Below are positions 16,971 to 26,297 of a stretch of DNA of 64,000 nt, piece by piece. Made by a program: the position numbers and the translations under genes. The notes under the pieces were generated by a model. The model did no database searches, was not told where the DNA came from, and saw only the letters and a list, made by a program, of their open reading frames with translations. Position 1 is the stretch's first letter; the number at the start of each line of letters is the position of its first letter. Source of the DNA: UBA9620 sp965220695. GTDB taxonomy: Bacteria; Acidobacteriota; Vicinamibacteria; Vicinamibacterales; UBA8438. Where the stretch lies: positions 4,588,001 through 4,652,000 of the forward strand of contig OZ244838.1 in NCBI GenBank assembly GCA_965220695.1, read 5' to 3'.

Positions 16971-17005
16971 CGAAGCACTAGGAACTGTGAACCAGACGGG
17001 GAAGC

Positions 17006-18952
17006 TTACGGATCGACGTTACCTAAGCGCCGTTCCTGGAAGGCGACTACCCACTTTTTCAACGTGCGACCGCGACGCTTAGCCATTGACATCGAAAAGT
17101 GGCTCCTTAGGAGGAACTCTTCCGCTGCCCCCGAGTCCAGCTCATGCAGATCTCTGGCACTTGCCCACTCTTTCCACCGCTGCGCCACCATGCTCAGTTC
17201 GAACTGGACTGAGAGAAAGTCCAGAATCCTGGACTCAGGAAGTTGTGCCAATCGTTGGCCAGAGTCTGTGATCGTACCGTCCTGGCCCAAAAGTCCCAAC
17301 ACTTTCGCGCCATGTTTCATGTAATCTATGTGCCGCTTGGAACTAGAGGTGCCCGCCATCCGCATCTCTGCTGGGCTCGGTTCAGAACCCGCGCTGACAA
17401 GCTTTACAACTTCGATAATGCGGTCGAGGCGATCTTGTTGAGGAACGTCCCCAGACGTTAGCGCTCGTTGCGGCTGAAGAGAATCCCCTATAGGCATCGT
17501 TGCATTCGTTGACGAGGCGCCCACGGAAACGAGCTCCGATCGGGATTTGGACTCGCCAGACACAGCGGTTGTAACGACCGTATCGAGCGTGAAGAGGTAC
17601 TGGCGTCCTATGACCTTCTGGAGAAGAACCGAACGTCGTCCGGGAGGGATGTCGGCCCTTAAGGCCTTGCCGCCCTCAGTCACGATCTCTAGATGGCCAT
17701 GTCGCTGACTGGCGCCCTCGAGCGTCGCCTGGATCTGACTCCTAGTGCTGATTCCTTCCGGTTCCTGTTTCATCCGCTCGATCGCGGGCGCAACGCGTCT
17801 TGATCGGATTCTCGTACGCGCACCTTCAAAAGATCTGGCGTCAGTCAGTCCAATAGTCGCGTCCAGATTTCTCTGAGCAAGCGTCTCAATGAACTGAAAG
17901 AAGTGGTCCTTCGACACAGCACTCAATTCGCTAGAGGAAAAAGCCTGCTCTGGATCCTGGGCAAGTCGCATCATGCGCTCAAAAGCGACTGAGAACACCT
18001 CTGGTTGCTTGACCGACACAATGAAGCGGAGTAGGAACGATCCAGGTGCCGGAACCAGCGCATATGTCTTCATCGTCGACGCGACATCAGGAGCGACCGA
18101 AGCCACAGCCTCACGGACTGCTATTCTCCAGGAATGAACCAACTTCTCGAAGGTCCCGATTGCAAGGCGCCCCTTATCGGGGTCAGAGCCAATAAGCGTG
18201 ACTTGCTCGACGATCCCTCCACCTCGCTCAGCCTGTTCCCGACACTCGTAGCTAGCGCGAGCAGTGGCTAGCGCTTCGCCGACAAGCCGTAACACAGCAA
18301 CTGGCAGCGCCGATGGTGCCAGTTCCGAGAAAGTGCGCTCCTGCTCTACAATCCGATCACGATGATCGATTGGGAGGTCCGGTGGGGCGTCAGATGACAG
18401 TGCCCGGATCGAGTCGGCAACCTCCGAGCCCATCCCCGCTATGAGGGACACGGAGTTCAGATGAGTCACTAGTATTTCGGCTTGCTGCTGACTCAGAAGT
18501 CTAGACAGCAGCTTCCGTTCTCCCATCGAGATGAGCAAGCCGCAGATTCCGTCCTGGACGATGGGTGAAGAATCCACGCAGTAAGTCGCAAACGATCCGA
18601 AACTCGGTGCCAGAACCGCCGTGAGCAAGTCATCGTGGGCACGGTACCGGGTCAAAGAGGAGAGCACGTTTGCCAGTGTTGACTGGTCCTCGCTCCACGA
18701 GGTGGTCAAGAAGTGGGCCAGAGGTGCCCAAAGATAGGGTGGTTGTTCCGATGCGGTCTTGGACAAAGCGTACGACACAACACGCCGAAGATAGACGTTG
18801 TCGGAGGTCGCTAGGCAGCTCCAGGTGAGGATGCCAGCGTTGCTCGGGTCTTCCTTGATCGCTGTCTCTACAAGAGTCAAGATCAGGTCTTCATCGTGGC
18901 TGTCGATGGCGCGACCTAACCTTCGGAGGTAACCACTTGAGCTGGGAGTCAT
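17006..18952 (-). CDS. Unknown 648-aa protein with C-terminal winged-helix-like region
   Basis: No family recognised. The N-terminal 200 residues are helical and repeat-like (DNVYLRRVVSYALSKTASEQ), suggesting an armadillo or HEAT-type scaffold. The centre (about 225-380) has mixed alpha/beta character. The last 130 residues (RLDRIIEVVKLVSAGSEPSP, MKHGAKVLGLLGQDGTITDS, GQRLAQLP) look like a winged helix of the kind found at the ends of restriction and defence proteins. Base composition is visibly lower in GC than neighbouring genes, which suggests separate transfer. It overlaps an 88-aa gene upstream by 4 bases. A defence role is inferred from the island only. Confidence 0.8.
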   Translation of the reverse strand: MTPSSSGYLRRLGRAIDSHDEDLILTLVETAIKEDPSNAGILTWSCLATSDNVYLRRVVSYALSKTASEQPPYLWAPLAHFLTTSWSEDQSTLANVLSSLTRYRAHDDLLTAVLAPSFGSFATYCVDSSPIVQDGICGLLISMGERKLLSRLLSQQQAEILVTHLNSVSLIAGMGSEVADSIRALSSDAPPDLPIDHRDRIVEQERTFSELAPSALPVAVLRLVGEALATARASYECREQAERGGGIVEQVTLIGSDPDKGRLAIGTFEKLVHSWRIAVREAVASVAPDVASTMKTYALVPAPGSFLLRFIVSVKQPEVFSVAFERMMRLAQDPEQAFSSSELSAVSKDHFFQFIETLAQRNLDATIGLTDARSFEGARTRIRSRRVAPAIERMKQEPEGISTRSQIQATLEGASQRHGHLEIVTEGGKALRADIPPGRRSVLLQKVIGRQYLFTLDTVVTTAVSGESKSRSELVSVGASSTNATMPIGDSLQPQRALTSGDVPQQDRLDRIIEVVKLVSAGSEPSPAEMRMAGTSSSKRHIDYMKHGAKVLGLLGQDGTITDSGQRLAQLPESRILDFLSVQFELSMVAQRWKEWASARDLHELDSGAAEEFLLRSHFSMSMAKRRGRTLKKWVVAFQERRLGNVDP

Positions 18953-19215
18953 GCGAAGGCGATCCCTCGAATGACTTCGATATCGACCCGTGCGTTGGAC
19001 TCTCGCGCGGAAAGGTTCCGGTCTTGAAACGATTGATACAACGGAGCGTCAACCGGACCGCTACGGATCAGCCTATCGGCTCTGCTGAAAGCCGCAGCAC
19101 GGCACTCACGCTGACTCGTGGTGCACTGGTTCCGCAGTTGATCAAGACCTTCCAGCGCTCGGCCTTGGGTGACGGGCCGCTGGTTGGCCCATGGGTACGA
19201 CCGACTGGGATTCAT
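18949..19215 (-). CDS. Small hypothetical protein (88 aa) coupled to the 648-aa gene
   Basis: The stop overlaps the start of the following gene as ATGA, a sign of coupled translation. Start ATG at 19215 is chosen over a longer version; it has only a weak ribosome site. Content is basic and helical (RALEGLDQLRNQCTTSQREC, RAAAFSRADRLIRSGP) with no known domain. Confidence 0.5.
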   Translation of the reverse strand: MNPSRSYPWANQRPVTQGRALEGLDQLRNQCTTSQRECRAAAFSRADRLIRSGPVDAPLYQSFQDRNLSARESNARVDIEVIRGIAFA

Positions 19216-19338
19216 GTCTGAGCCTTGAACCTGCAGTCTGCCACGGTGACGCGGGGTGCCACTTCTTGGATGCAAGACGGCCGCTCCGTTGACTTTAAAC
19301 CGAAACGGGTCGCTTCTTGGGCATATCTAGTGTATCCA

Positions 19339-20748
19339 CTAACAGGCTGTGGCAGAACGGCTACCTTGTAGCGTGAGCGGAAGGAGTTGATGGCGCTGCG
19401 TGGGGTGGGCAATCCACGACGAATCGTGCGGATCAAACAGACGATCCGCTCCGGAAAGCGCTACATGGCGCCAGCGGCGGCTGAGAGCCCGGCTCAGAGC
19501 GTCAAGGAGTGCCCTGGCGCGGCCCTGGAGGCTGCGCGGGGTCCGGACGCCCGTCAGTTCGCGCATGAGGAGGCCCAGATTCGAGCCACAGACGTGGACG
19601 AGCAGACGCGATCGTTGACAGTTGGAGTGTCCGCGCAGATGCACGCGGCGCAATCGCCCGGTTTCGTTGACGTGAGCGTGGGGACGCTCGAGGCGTTCCC
19701 CACGCTGCCGCAGCAGGCGGCGCCCGCGGACGCGCCGAATGCGCCGCCGGTTGGCGCAAACGGCCGCCCGCGCAGCAGGCTTTCGCCGCCAGCAACGCCG
19801 TCCGCGGTCCGGCTCCGACACGTAACTGCGGATTCCCAACTCGGCCAACGCAACCAGGGTTTCGTTGCTGTGATATCCCTTATCGCCGACCACCTCGGTG
19901 AGGCCGGCCCCGGCCGGCAGGACCGCCTCGACCTGCTCGGCCGCGGTAATCAAGGTCTCGACCATCGTCGTCGTGTCACCGGCATCGGCATCCTGCACGG
20001 TGATGCCGACGACCGCTCCGGTCTCCAGGTCGATCGCGTGCTCGGCCTTGTGTGCCAGCCGGGTGCGGCCGTCCTTCATGCGGGTGATCTTCGCGTCCGG
20101 GTCCTGCGGATGCACCCAATCGTCGTTGGACCCCTTCTTCGGGCGCTTGCAGTCGAAGCGGGCCAGCTCGGCGCGCGTCGGTGTCGAAATGCCGGACGCC
20201 TCGGCCAGCCCGCGCAGGAACGTTTCGTCGCCCTCGCCCGTGTCCCGGCACACGATGCGCCGCAACGCGGCATTGGCTTCCAGCGTCGTCGCATCGATGC
20301 CCACGGTCTTGCCTCGGACCAGACCGGCGTCGGGCAGCCGCTGCAGCACCCACGTGAAGACCGCTTGGTGCGTCTCCAGGTCGATCCGCCGTCGCGTTCG
20401 CGATACCGTCGAATGGTCCGGCCCCGCCTCGTGCAGCGCGATGTCCAGGAACTGCCGCAGGCTCAACGAATCGGCCACCCGCCACGCGATCGCCCGTTCC
20501 GAGTCCAGGCCCTCGAAGTAGCGGAGCAACAGCATCCGGACGTAGCGGCCCGGCGCCACACTCGGCCGGCCCACCCCGTCGGCGTAGAACCTCGCGCACA
20601 GGCTCTCGACAAAGGCGTCGAAATCCGCCTCGTCGAGGACGCCAATCAATCGTTCGTAGAACGGCTGACCTCCGCCTCCCGGCACGTCCGCGCTGGCCAC
20701 CCACATCGACGGCTGCCGCGCGCGGCAGCGCCGTTTACCCATTGCCAT
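19339..20748 (-). CDS. IS1182-like transposase (DUF772 plus DDE)
   Basis: 469 residues. The N-terminal region (FYERLIGVLDEADFDAFVES, ALAWRVADSLSLRQFLDIAL-like) is the DUF772 type; DDE parts are VGIDATTLEANAALRR and VVGDKGYHSNETLVAL, followed by NLGLLMRELTGVRTPRSLQG. Full length compared with the truncated copy at 14664. The last 20 or so residues read into the terminal repeat. Probably capable of moving the MITE copies with the same ends. Confidence 0.9.
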   Translation of the reverse strand: MAMGKRRCRARQPSMWVASADVPGGGGQPFYERLIGVLDEADFDAFVESLCARFYADGVGRPSVAPGRYVRMLLLRYFEGLDSERAIAWRVADSLSLRQFLDIALHEAGPDHSTVSRTRRRIDLETHQAVFTWVLQRLPDAGLVRGKTVGIDATTLEANAALRRIVCRDTGEGDETFLRGLAEASGISTPTRAELARFDCKRPKKGSNDDWVHPQDPDAKITRMKDGRTRLAHKAEHAIDLETGAVVGITVQDADAGDTTTMVETLITAAEQVEAVLPAGAGLTEVVGDKGYHSNETLVALAELGIRSYVSEPDRGRRCWRRKPAARAAVCANRRRIRRVRGRRLLRQRGERLERPHAHVNETGRLRRVHLRGHSNCQRSRLLVHVCGSNLGLLMRELTGVRTPRSLQGRARALLDALSRALSRRWRHVALSGADRLFDPHDSSWIAHPTQRHQLLPLTLQGSRSATAC

Positions 20749-20817
20749 GGGCAGGAGTGTAGTACACGGGAACGGTCTTGTCGATCCCTATCCGCGACTT
20801 TCACCACAGCCTGCTAG
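19339..20817 (-). mobile_element. Complete IS1182-like (IS5-type DDE) element
   Basis: Terminal inverted repeats CTAACAGGCTGTGGCAGAA (from 19339) and, reverse complemented, CTAGCAGGCTGTGGTGAAA (to 20817). The transposase stop codon lies inside the left repeat. Fragments of the same family occur at 14664-15784, 41083-41145 and as a MITE at 46620-46780. Confidence 0.85.
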
Positions 20818-20872
20818 CCTGAACAACAATACATTGTGGTCTCTGGAGAAAAAATGCGACAAACTCTCACGG

Positions 20873-21724
20873 ATGGTTTGGGTTCGAGAGGTGGCGCCGC
20901 CGGTCCAACAGGCTCTTCAGGGCACCGTCGGCGCGAAACCCTTCCTGAAATGGGCCGGCGGCAAGCGGCAGATTATCGGTGAGCTGAGAGGCCGTGTGCC
21001 GGCCAGGTTCGGGACGTATCACGAGCCGTTTCTTGGGGGCGGAGCCCTCTTCTTCGCGATGATGCCACCGACGGCGATTCTCAGCGACACGAATGAGCGC
21101 CTCATTCGAGCGTATCGAGGGGTCCAACAAGAGGTGGAGTCGGTTGTTGAGCAACTGTCAGCAATGCCACCATCTAGAGAGTTCTTCTTGTCTCAACGGC
21201 AGAGGTTGATCGATCTTGACTCCGATGTTGATGTCTCCGCCTGGATGATCTATCTGAACCACACTGCATACAACGGACTCTATCGCGTTAACAAGAGCGG
21301 TCGGTTCAACACTCCTTTTGGGCGATACACAAACCCGACCATCTGTGACGCAGAACGACTACGGGCGTGCTCGAGTGCTCTTTCAGGCGCCGCTCTTCGA
21401 GTCCAGGGCTTCGAGCAAATCCTCGACACAGCGGCACCTGGGGATTTCGTGTACTTTGACCCTCCCTACGTGCCGATATCCGTCAACGCCTCCTTCACGC
21501 GGTACACCCCACAGCAGTTCAAACTCAGCGACCACGAGAGGTTGCGCGACACGGCACTGGAATTGAAAAGAGGTGGAGTTCATGTGTTGTTGTCGAACTC
21601 AGACGCGGCAGAGGTTTTGGCCCTGTACGAAAGGGACTTCACGATCGACAGGATACAAGCGACTCGCATGGTCAACAGCGACCCGCGAGGAAGGGGCAGG
21701 GTCACCGAGACGCTGATCACATGA
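20873..21724 (+). CDS. Dam-type (D12 class) N6-adenine DNA methyltransferase
   Basis: 283 residues. Motif X/N-terminus KPFLKWAGGKRQ, SAM-binding motif I EPFLGGGALFF (51-61) and catalytic DPPY (196-199, VYFDPPYVPI) identify the Dam/DpnM class; middle segment WMIYLNHTAYNGLYRVNKSG is typical. Start ATG at 20873 gives the usual short lead to motif X; an ATG at 20854 with a ribosome site is in another frame. It lies 55 bases beyond an IS end, so transcription may come from the IS. No partner endonuclease adjoins, so it may be an orphan or antirestriction methylase. Confidence 0.88.
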   Translation: MVWVREVAPPVQQALQGTVGAKPFLKWAGGKRQIIGELRGRVPARFGTYHEPFLGGGALFFAMMPPTAILSDTNERLIRAYRGVQQEVESVVEQLSAMPPSREFFLSQRQRLIDLDSDVDVSAWMIYLNHTAYNGLYRVNKSGRFNTPFGRYTNPTICDAERLRACSSALSGAALRVQGFEQILDTAAPGDFVYFDPPYVPISVNASFTRYTPQQFKLSDHERLRDTALELKRGGVHVLLSNSDAAEVLALYERDFTIDRIQATRMVNSDPRGRGRVTETLIT

Positions 21725-22189
21725 GAGATTGGCCAGTCGTCTCTGTCGACGCGTGAGCCTGCGAACGTATTCTGAATCGACCGTGAGGCACCACAGCCGG
21801 ATCGCTTCGTAGGACACCGTGATGCCGCGTTGGGCTAGGAGATCCAAGGTGCGATCGGCGGCAGGGGTTTCGAGGAGCGGCGCAGCTCCTCTCGCCAGAC
21901 CGCAATCTTCAACATTGCGTGGGCTGGCTCTGGCCAGCTTATCCTCACCGGCGAGCTGTTTCCGTGCGCCTCACGCCGTTTTCCTGGTTCGCCAGCGCGA
22001 AACTTTCAGAAAGCGATCGAGTGGCTCTTTCCCGCACTCGAAGGAATCGACATCGTGCGTTGCCCCCTGTGCCAATAATCTGTGAGACAACCTCCCTGTT
22101 GAGTTTAGTGTAGGGGCGGGAGAGGTTGGAGAGATGACGCGCATGCCACCAGCCGTGGAGATGGACGTGGTCGTGGGCCCGAAGGCGGA
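21725..22189. other. IS-relic stretch after the methylase
   Basis: Contains the IS6-type fragment at 21735-21850; the rest shows no gene. Open frames on both strands have no domain. Confidence 0.45.
21735..21850 (-). pseudogene. IS6 family transposase fragment
   Basis: The frame reads MDLLAQRGITVSYEAIRLWC then EYVRRLTRRQRR, the N-terminal region of IS6/IS240-type transposases (AERGVSVSYETIRRWCLKFG). The rest of the protein, including the DDE domain, is absent. Confidence 0.6.
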
Positions 22190-22984
22190 GGGAGCCCGGA
22201 GCGCGACCGGGATCGGTGGAAGCGCCGCAGTGAACACCTCAAGCAGCAACTCGACGCGGCGCGGCGGGCAGGATTCCGGCAGGCCGCGCCCTTCGCCAAG
22301 GACCGGCCCCAAGGTCGCGGCGGGCGACGCGGCCGGCACGCTGGTGCGCACTACGGCGGGCAGGCGTGCCGGCCGCGTCCGGCGCAGGTTGACGAGACCT
22401 GCCGAGCACCGGCGCCGGCCGCGTGTCCGGACTGCGGCGGCGCCGTCGAGTTGTCCCGCGTAGCGACGCAATATCAGGAAGATCTCCCGGTGGTGCGCCC
22501 TATCGTGCGGCGCTTCGACATCGAGGTCGGCCACTGCTCGCCGTGTCGGCGTCGCGTCCAGGGCCGCCACCGGCTGCAATGCTCCGACGCGCTGGGAGCG
22601 GCCGGCGTGCAACTGGGTCCCGAAGTCGTCGCGCTGGTCGTGCGGCTGCACACGCACCTGGGCGTGCCGCTGGCGAAGGTCACGCACCTGCTCCGGACCC
22701 AGTTCGGCCTGACCATCACACCGGGAGGCCTCGCGCAGGTGCGGGTCTCTCCCGTGGTCACGCCGGATGAAACCGGCTGGCCCGTTGGCGCCATGCGCCA
22801 CTGGCTGTGGGTCTTCGCCACGCCCCAGACGACGGTCTACGCGATTCGCGCCGGCCGCGGGTTCGACGACTGTCGGCTGCAGGCCAAGATCGGCGAACTC
22901 CTGATGGAGACCGAGTTGCTGTATGCGAAGGTAGACCAGTTGGAGGCCGGCCGCCCTTTGGCCCGCCGGAGGTCGACGCAATGA
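22190..22984 (+). pseudogene. IS66 transposase relic fused in frame to an IS3 orfA tail
   Basis: Up to codon position 22870 the frame follows IS66 TnpC (RRRVQGRHRLQCSDALGAAG, VTPDETGW), lacking the N-terminus and carrying an internal deletion of about 22 residues before VSPVVTPDETGW. From 22871 it reads CRLQAKIGELLMETELLYAK and LEAGRPLARRRS, the end of an IS3 family orfA. The join keeps the reading frame, giving a chimeric open frame that is unlikely to be active. Confidence 0.8.
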
Positions 22985-23391
22985 GTGGCGCCCAGTCGAT
23001 CTCCACCCGTCGGGCGTATGGTGTGCAGCGCGTCTGCCGCGTGTGGGCACGGCCGCGGTCGAGTGTCTATGCGCGGCGGCAGGCACCGCGGGACTGCGCG
23101 CGCGCGCATCGGCGCGGGCCCGTCGGCGCGGCCCCGGACGAGGTCCTGGTGGGCCACATCCGCCGGGTGCTCGAAGCGTCGCCGTTTCATGGTGAGGGCT
23201 ACCGGAAAGTCTGGGCGAAGCTGCGGGTCGAGGGGATTCGGACCTCGCCGGAGCGGGTGCGCCGATTAATGCGTGCGCACGACCTCCAGGCCCCGCACCG
23301 CCTCAACGAACAATGGATGCTCGAGAAATACGCGTACCGAAGCCCCGCGCAGGTGCGACGCGACCTCGTCGGGCTGGACGCGGCCGCGTAG
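22981..23391 (+). pseudogene. IS3 family orfB, N-terminal part only
   Basis: 136 residues: STRRAYGVQRVCRVWARPRS, VLEASPFHGEGYRKVWAKLR and SPERVRRLMRAHDLQAPHR are the HTH_21 region of IS3 orfB. The integrase core (rve, DDE) is missing, replaced by a short unrelated tail. The start overlaps the orfA-derived frame by 4 bases. An IS3 right end follows at 23409-23437. Confidence 0.78.
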
Positions 23392-23408
23392 ATGCGAATA
23401 CCGTCAAA

Positions 23409-23437
23409 CCACTGTCCAAGAACCCTGGGGCGGTACA
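23409..23437 (+). repeat. IS3 right terminal repeat
   Basis: Reverse complement begins TGTACCGCCCCAGGGTTC and continues TTGGACAGTGG; it shares CCCCAG..TTCTTGGACA with the IS3 left ends at 25936 and 38711. It bounds the monooxygenase cassette on the left. Confidence 0.7.
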
Positions 23438-23606
23438 CGTCCTGTCAGTCAGTTAGTCATCAGCGATCCCCCCGTCTGCGATAGTTTCAACTAGCTGGAG
23501 ATGTTCATTGACAGACTGCAACTTAGGGGATAAATTCACGGTGTGCATTCTTCTTTCTCACGGGTCGTCTAGCTGTTTGGCTCAGTCGGATCTTGGAGGT
23601 ATTGTC

Positions 23607-24932
23607 ATGCGAAGTGCCACACTCGGTGCAACCGTTTTTGCAGCGGTAATGCTGCTGTTATTTTCTCCTACTGCAGCGGTCGCTCAGGACGCTGACACCA
23701 CGCCGACATTTGCCAAGGACATCGCTCCGATTTTTCAGAAGAACTGCCAGCAGTGCCACCGGCCCGGCTCGCTCGGCCCGATGTCGCTCACGACCTACCA
23801 GGAAGTGCGCCCCTGGGCCCGGTCGATCAAGAATCGCGTGGTGCTGGGCGAGATGCCGCCCTATCGGTACGACCGCCACGTCGGTATTCAGGAGCTGGAG
23901 GGCGACCTCCGGCTGAGCGAGTCGGAAATCGACATGATAGCCCGCTGGGTGGACGGCGGCGTGCCCCTTGGCGACCCTGCCGATCTCCCAACGCCGATCG
24001 AATGGCCGGATCTCAACGCGTGGACCTACGAGGATGAGTTCGGCCCGCCGGACTTGGTGGTCAAGACGAAGCCGTACACCCTGCCGGCCGAAGGGTCGGA
24101 CGTCTGGTGGAAGTCGATCGTGCCGAGCGGCCTGACCGAGGATCGGTGCATGAAGGCGGTTCACGTCAGGGCGTCGGAATCGGGGCGCGGCGTCGCGCAC
24201 CACGCCAACAGCCGGTTGCTCGACTTCGACGAGGAGAGCCAGGAGTGGGTCGATGTCGAGCGGCTCTCCGAGTACGCGCTCGGCAAGGTCGGCGAGGTTG
24301 TTCCGGAGGACGCCTGTCGTCTCCTCCCGGCTAACTCCATGGTCAGTTGGGACGTCCACTACTATCCGAACGGCGAGCGCGTCGAGAATGATGTGATCGA
24401 GATGGGCGTCTGGCTCTACCCGAAGGACCATCAGGCGAAGCACAAACAGGACCTCAAGAATTACTCCCTGCTGATGAAGGGCGCCGAGCTCGAGCTTCCA
24501 CCGAACAGCACGGCGATGACCCAGGGGTTCCATTCCTTCGAGACCCCGGTGCGGATCGACAGCTTCCAGCCGCACGGTCACTTCCGTCTGGTGGGCAAGA
24601 CCCTCGAGATCTTCGATCCGAAGACGGGCGATCTGGAGATGGTGAGCTCGGTATCTGACTGGACCAACGACTGGCACACCAGTCACATCTATGCAACAGA
24701 CGCCGCACCGCTCGTTCCGGCGGGATCCGTCCTGGTGATTACTGGCTACTACGACAACACGGCCGGGAACAAGCAGAACCCCGATCCGAATCAGTGGGTG
24801 GGGCGCGGCAGCCGTTCGGCGGACGAGATGTCGCATGCATGGATCGCCGTGACGCATCTCGACGACGAGAGCTACGAGCAACTGGTGGCCGAGCGGGAAG
24901 GTCGCAAGCAGACGGACAACGACCAGGAGTAG
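23607..24932 (+). CDS. Secreted cytochrome c / PHM-like copper monooxygenase protein (island copy)
   Basis: 441 residues; GGAGGT 8 bases before ATG 23607 and a signal peptide (LLLFSPTAAVAQ) fix the start. A c-type heme site CQQCH (47-51) opens the mature protein. The remainder carries the histidine pattern of copper type II monooxygenases (PHM fold): HH at 198-199, His251 (SWDVHYYP), H323-x-H325 (QPHGHFRL) and Met409 (DEMSHAW). Such proteins are annotated as monooxygenases, substrate unknown; here the heme could deliver electrons. A paralogue lies at 57058-58395 and both are followed by a QCCWT protein, so the two genes form a unit. IS3 ends at 23437 and 25936 flank the pair. Confidence 0.82.
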   Translation: MRSATLGATVFAAVMLLLFSPTAAVAQDADTTPTFAKDIAPIFQKNCQQCHRPGSLGPMSLTTYQEVRPWARSIKNRVVLGEMPPYRYDRHVGIQELEGDLRLSESEIDMIARWVDGGVPLGDPADLPTPIEWPDLNAWTYEDEFGPPDLVVKTKPYTLPAEGSDVWWKSIVPSGLTEDRCMKAVHVRASESGRGVAHHANSRLLDFDEESQEWVDVERLSEYALGKVGEVVPEDACRLLPANSMVSWDVHYYPNGERVENDVIEMGVWLYPKDHQAKHKQDLKNYSLLMKGAELELPPNSTAMTQGFHSFETPVRIDSFQPHGHFRLVGKTLEIFDPKTGDLEMVSSVSDWTNDWHTSHIYATDAAPLVPAGSVLVITGYYDNTAGNKQNPDPNQWVGRGSRSADEMSHAWIAVTHLDDESYEQLVAEREGRKQTDNDQE

Positions 24933-25019
24933 CAGCACGGAGACGTACGGAATTGGTCTGTGGCGGAAGAGCCTCTCGACATCGAGGGACTCTTTCGCTT
25001 TTTCGGCAACGACGCGTTG

Positions 25020-25928
25020 ATGGAGCGAACAGCAGTGTTCGGACGATTACTCGTGGGCGGCCTCGCAGCCGCGATGCTCATCGGCTCCCCGTCGTTGGGG
25101 GCCCAGCTACAACGACCACTTGCACCGCTGCCGCCGAACGGACTTCGGGTGGCCCCGTTCTTCGACGGCTGGTACCCGAATACGGATGGAACCGTCACCC
25201 TGTCGTTCGGTTACTCCAACCTCAACCTGACCGAGCTCGTGGAGATTCCCCTGGGTCCCGACAACTTCATCGCACCGGCGGAGTTCGACGGCCGGCAACC
25301 AACTTCCTTCCCGGCGCCCGGGGCACGTAACGAGGACGAGGACGACCCGCCCACGCGCCGGCAGCGGGAGCGGGGGGTGTTCACCGTGACCGTGCCGACC
25401 GGCTTCCGCGACGACGTCGTCTGGACCCTGGTCAACCAGGAACAGTCCTTCTCCGTGCCCGGAAACGCCCAGAGCAGTGCCTACCAGCTCCAATGGCCGA
25501 TGGCTCTGGGGTCGCAGCCCCCACTGGTCCGCTTCAGCCCCGACGGCCCTGCCGGCCGGGGTCCCACCGGGATCGACGCGGAGCCGATCAGCGCGTCGGT
25601 GGACACGCCGCTTCCCCTGACGGTCTGGATCCATGACGACAGCGTGCATTGGGAAGAACCGATCGCGGTCAGACGGCGGCGGAACAACGACGCCGCGGCG
25701 CTAAACGTGACCTGGTTCAAGCACGCCGGTCCGGGCTCGGTCGTCTTCAGCCCACACACCGAGCCGATAGCCGAGACAGAGGGGATGGCGACCACGACAG
25801 CGACCTTCGAGCAGCCGGGCGAGTACGTGATCCGCGTGCGCGCCGACAGCTTCGGCCGGATGGACAGCTCCGCCGGCAACCAGTGCTGCTGGACCAATGG
25901 CTATGTGAAGGTCACTGTGACGTCGTAG
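25020..25928 (+). CDS. Secreted QCCWT-motif protein (island copy)
   Basis: 302 residues with signal peptide (GGLAAAMLIGSPSLGAQ); ATG 25020 chosen over an upstream GTG because it begins the signal peptide. Beta-rich, likely two or more Ig-like or sandwich domains: FFDGWYPNTDGTVTLSFGYS near the N-terminus, VTWFKHAGPGSVVF in the middle and the C-terminal SSAGNQCCWTNGYVKVTV. The same layout and the QCCWT motif occur in the protein at 58414-59292. Probably a periplasmic or surface partner of the monooxygenase-like protein. No named family. Confidence 0.75.
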   Translation: MERTAVFGRLLVGGLAAAMLIGSPSLGAQLQRPLAPLPPNGLRVAPFFDGWYPNTDGTVTLSFGYSNLNLTELVEIPLGPDNFIAPAEFDGRQPTSFPAPGARNEDEDDPPTRRQRERGVFTVTVPTGFRDDVVWTLVNQEQSFSVPGNAQSSAYQLQWPMALGSQPPLVRFSPDGPAGRGPTGIDAEPISASVDTPLPLTVWIHDDSVHWEEPIAVRRRRNNDAAALNVTWFKHAGPGSVVFSPHTEPIAETEGMATTTATFEQPGEYVIRVRADSFGRMDSSAGNQCCWTNGYVKVTVTS

Positions 25929-25935
25929 CCCTCCG

Positions 25936-26271
25936 TGAGGCGCCCCCAGTTTTCTTGGACACGGATTAAGGAAGAATCCGATGTCCAAGGAGGTTGGGAG
26001 AATGGGTCAGTCGAGGAGCGTGAAGGGACGTGGATCGGCACGGACGGAGGGAGCCCGGAGGGCGACTGGAGTCCGTGCCGACGGCGCGGCCGGGGTTGGA
26101 GCCCTGGGCCCGGGGCAGCGGTGGAGCGCGGGCCGGAAGCGGGAGGTTGTGCTGCGGCTGCTGCGGGGAGAGTCGTTGGACGCGTTGTCGCGGGAGGTTG
26201 GAGTCGAGATCTATCGCCTGGAGGATTGTCCTTGCGCACGCTCCGCTGGCATGGGCAATCGCCGTCAGTGA
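25936..26271 (+). mobile_element. IS3 left end with orfA fragment
   Basis: Begins TGAGGCGCCCCCAG followed by TTTTCTTGGACACGG, an IS3 terminal repeat. An orfA frame starts at 25981 (GQRWSAGRKREVVLRLLRGE, SLDALSREVGVEIYRLE) and is cut after about 80 codons; the tail to 26271 is unrelated. The same left end occurs inverted at 38590-38711. Confidence 0.75.
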
Positions 26272-26297
26272 ATGGACCGCCACTCCTTACCACCGCT

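Larger units (their letters stand above)
15783..16980 (+). mobile_element. Complete IS630 family element
   Basis: Ends form an inverted repeat (CTAGTGCTGCGCCACG at the left, reverse complement of right CTAGTGCTTCGTCACG). TA dinucleotides at 15783-15784 and 16979-16980 fit IS630 target duplication. It sits exactly in the TA of the terminal CTAG of the IS1182-like relic. Confidence 0.85.
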
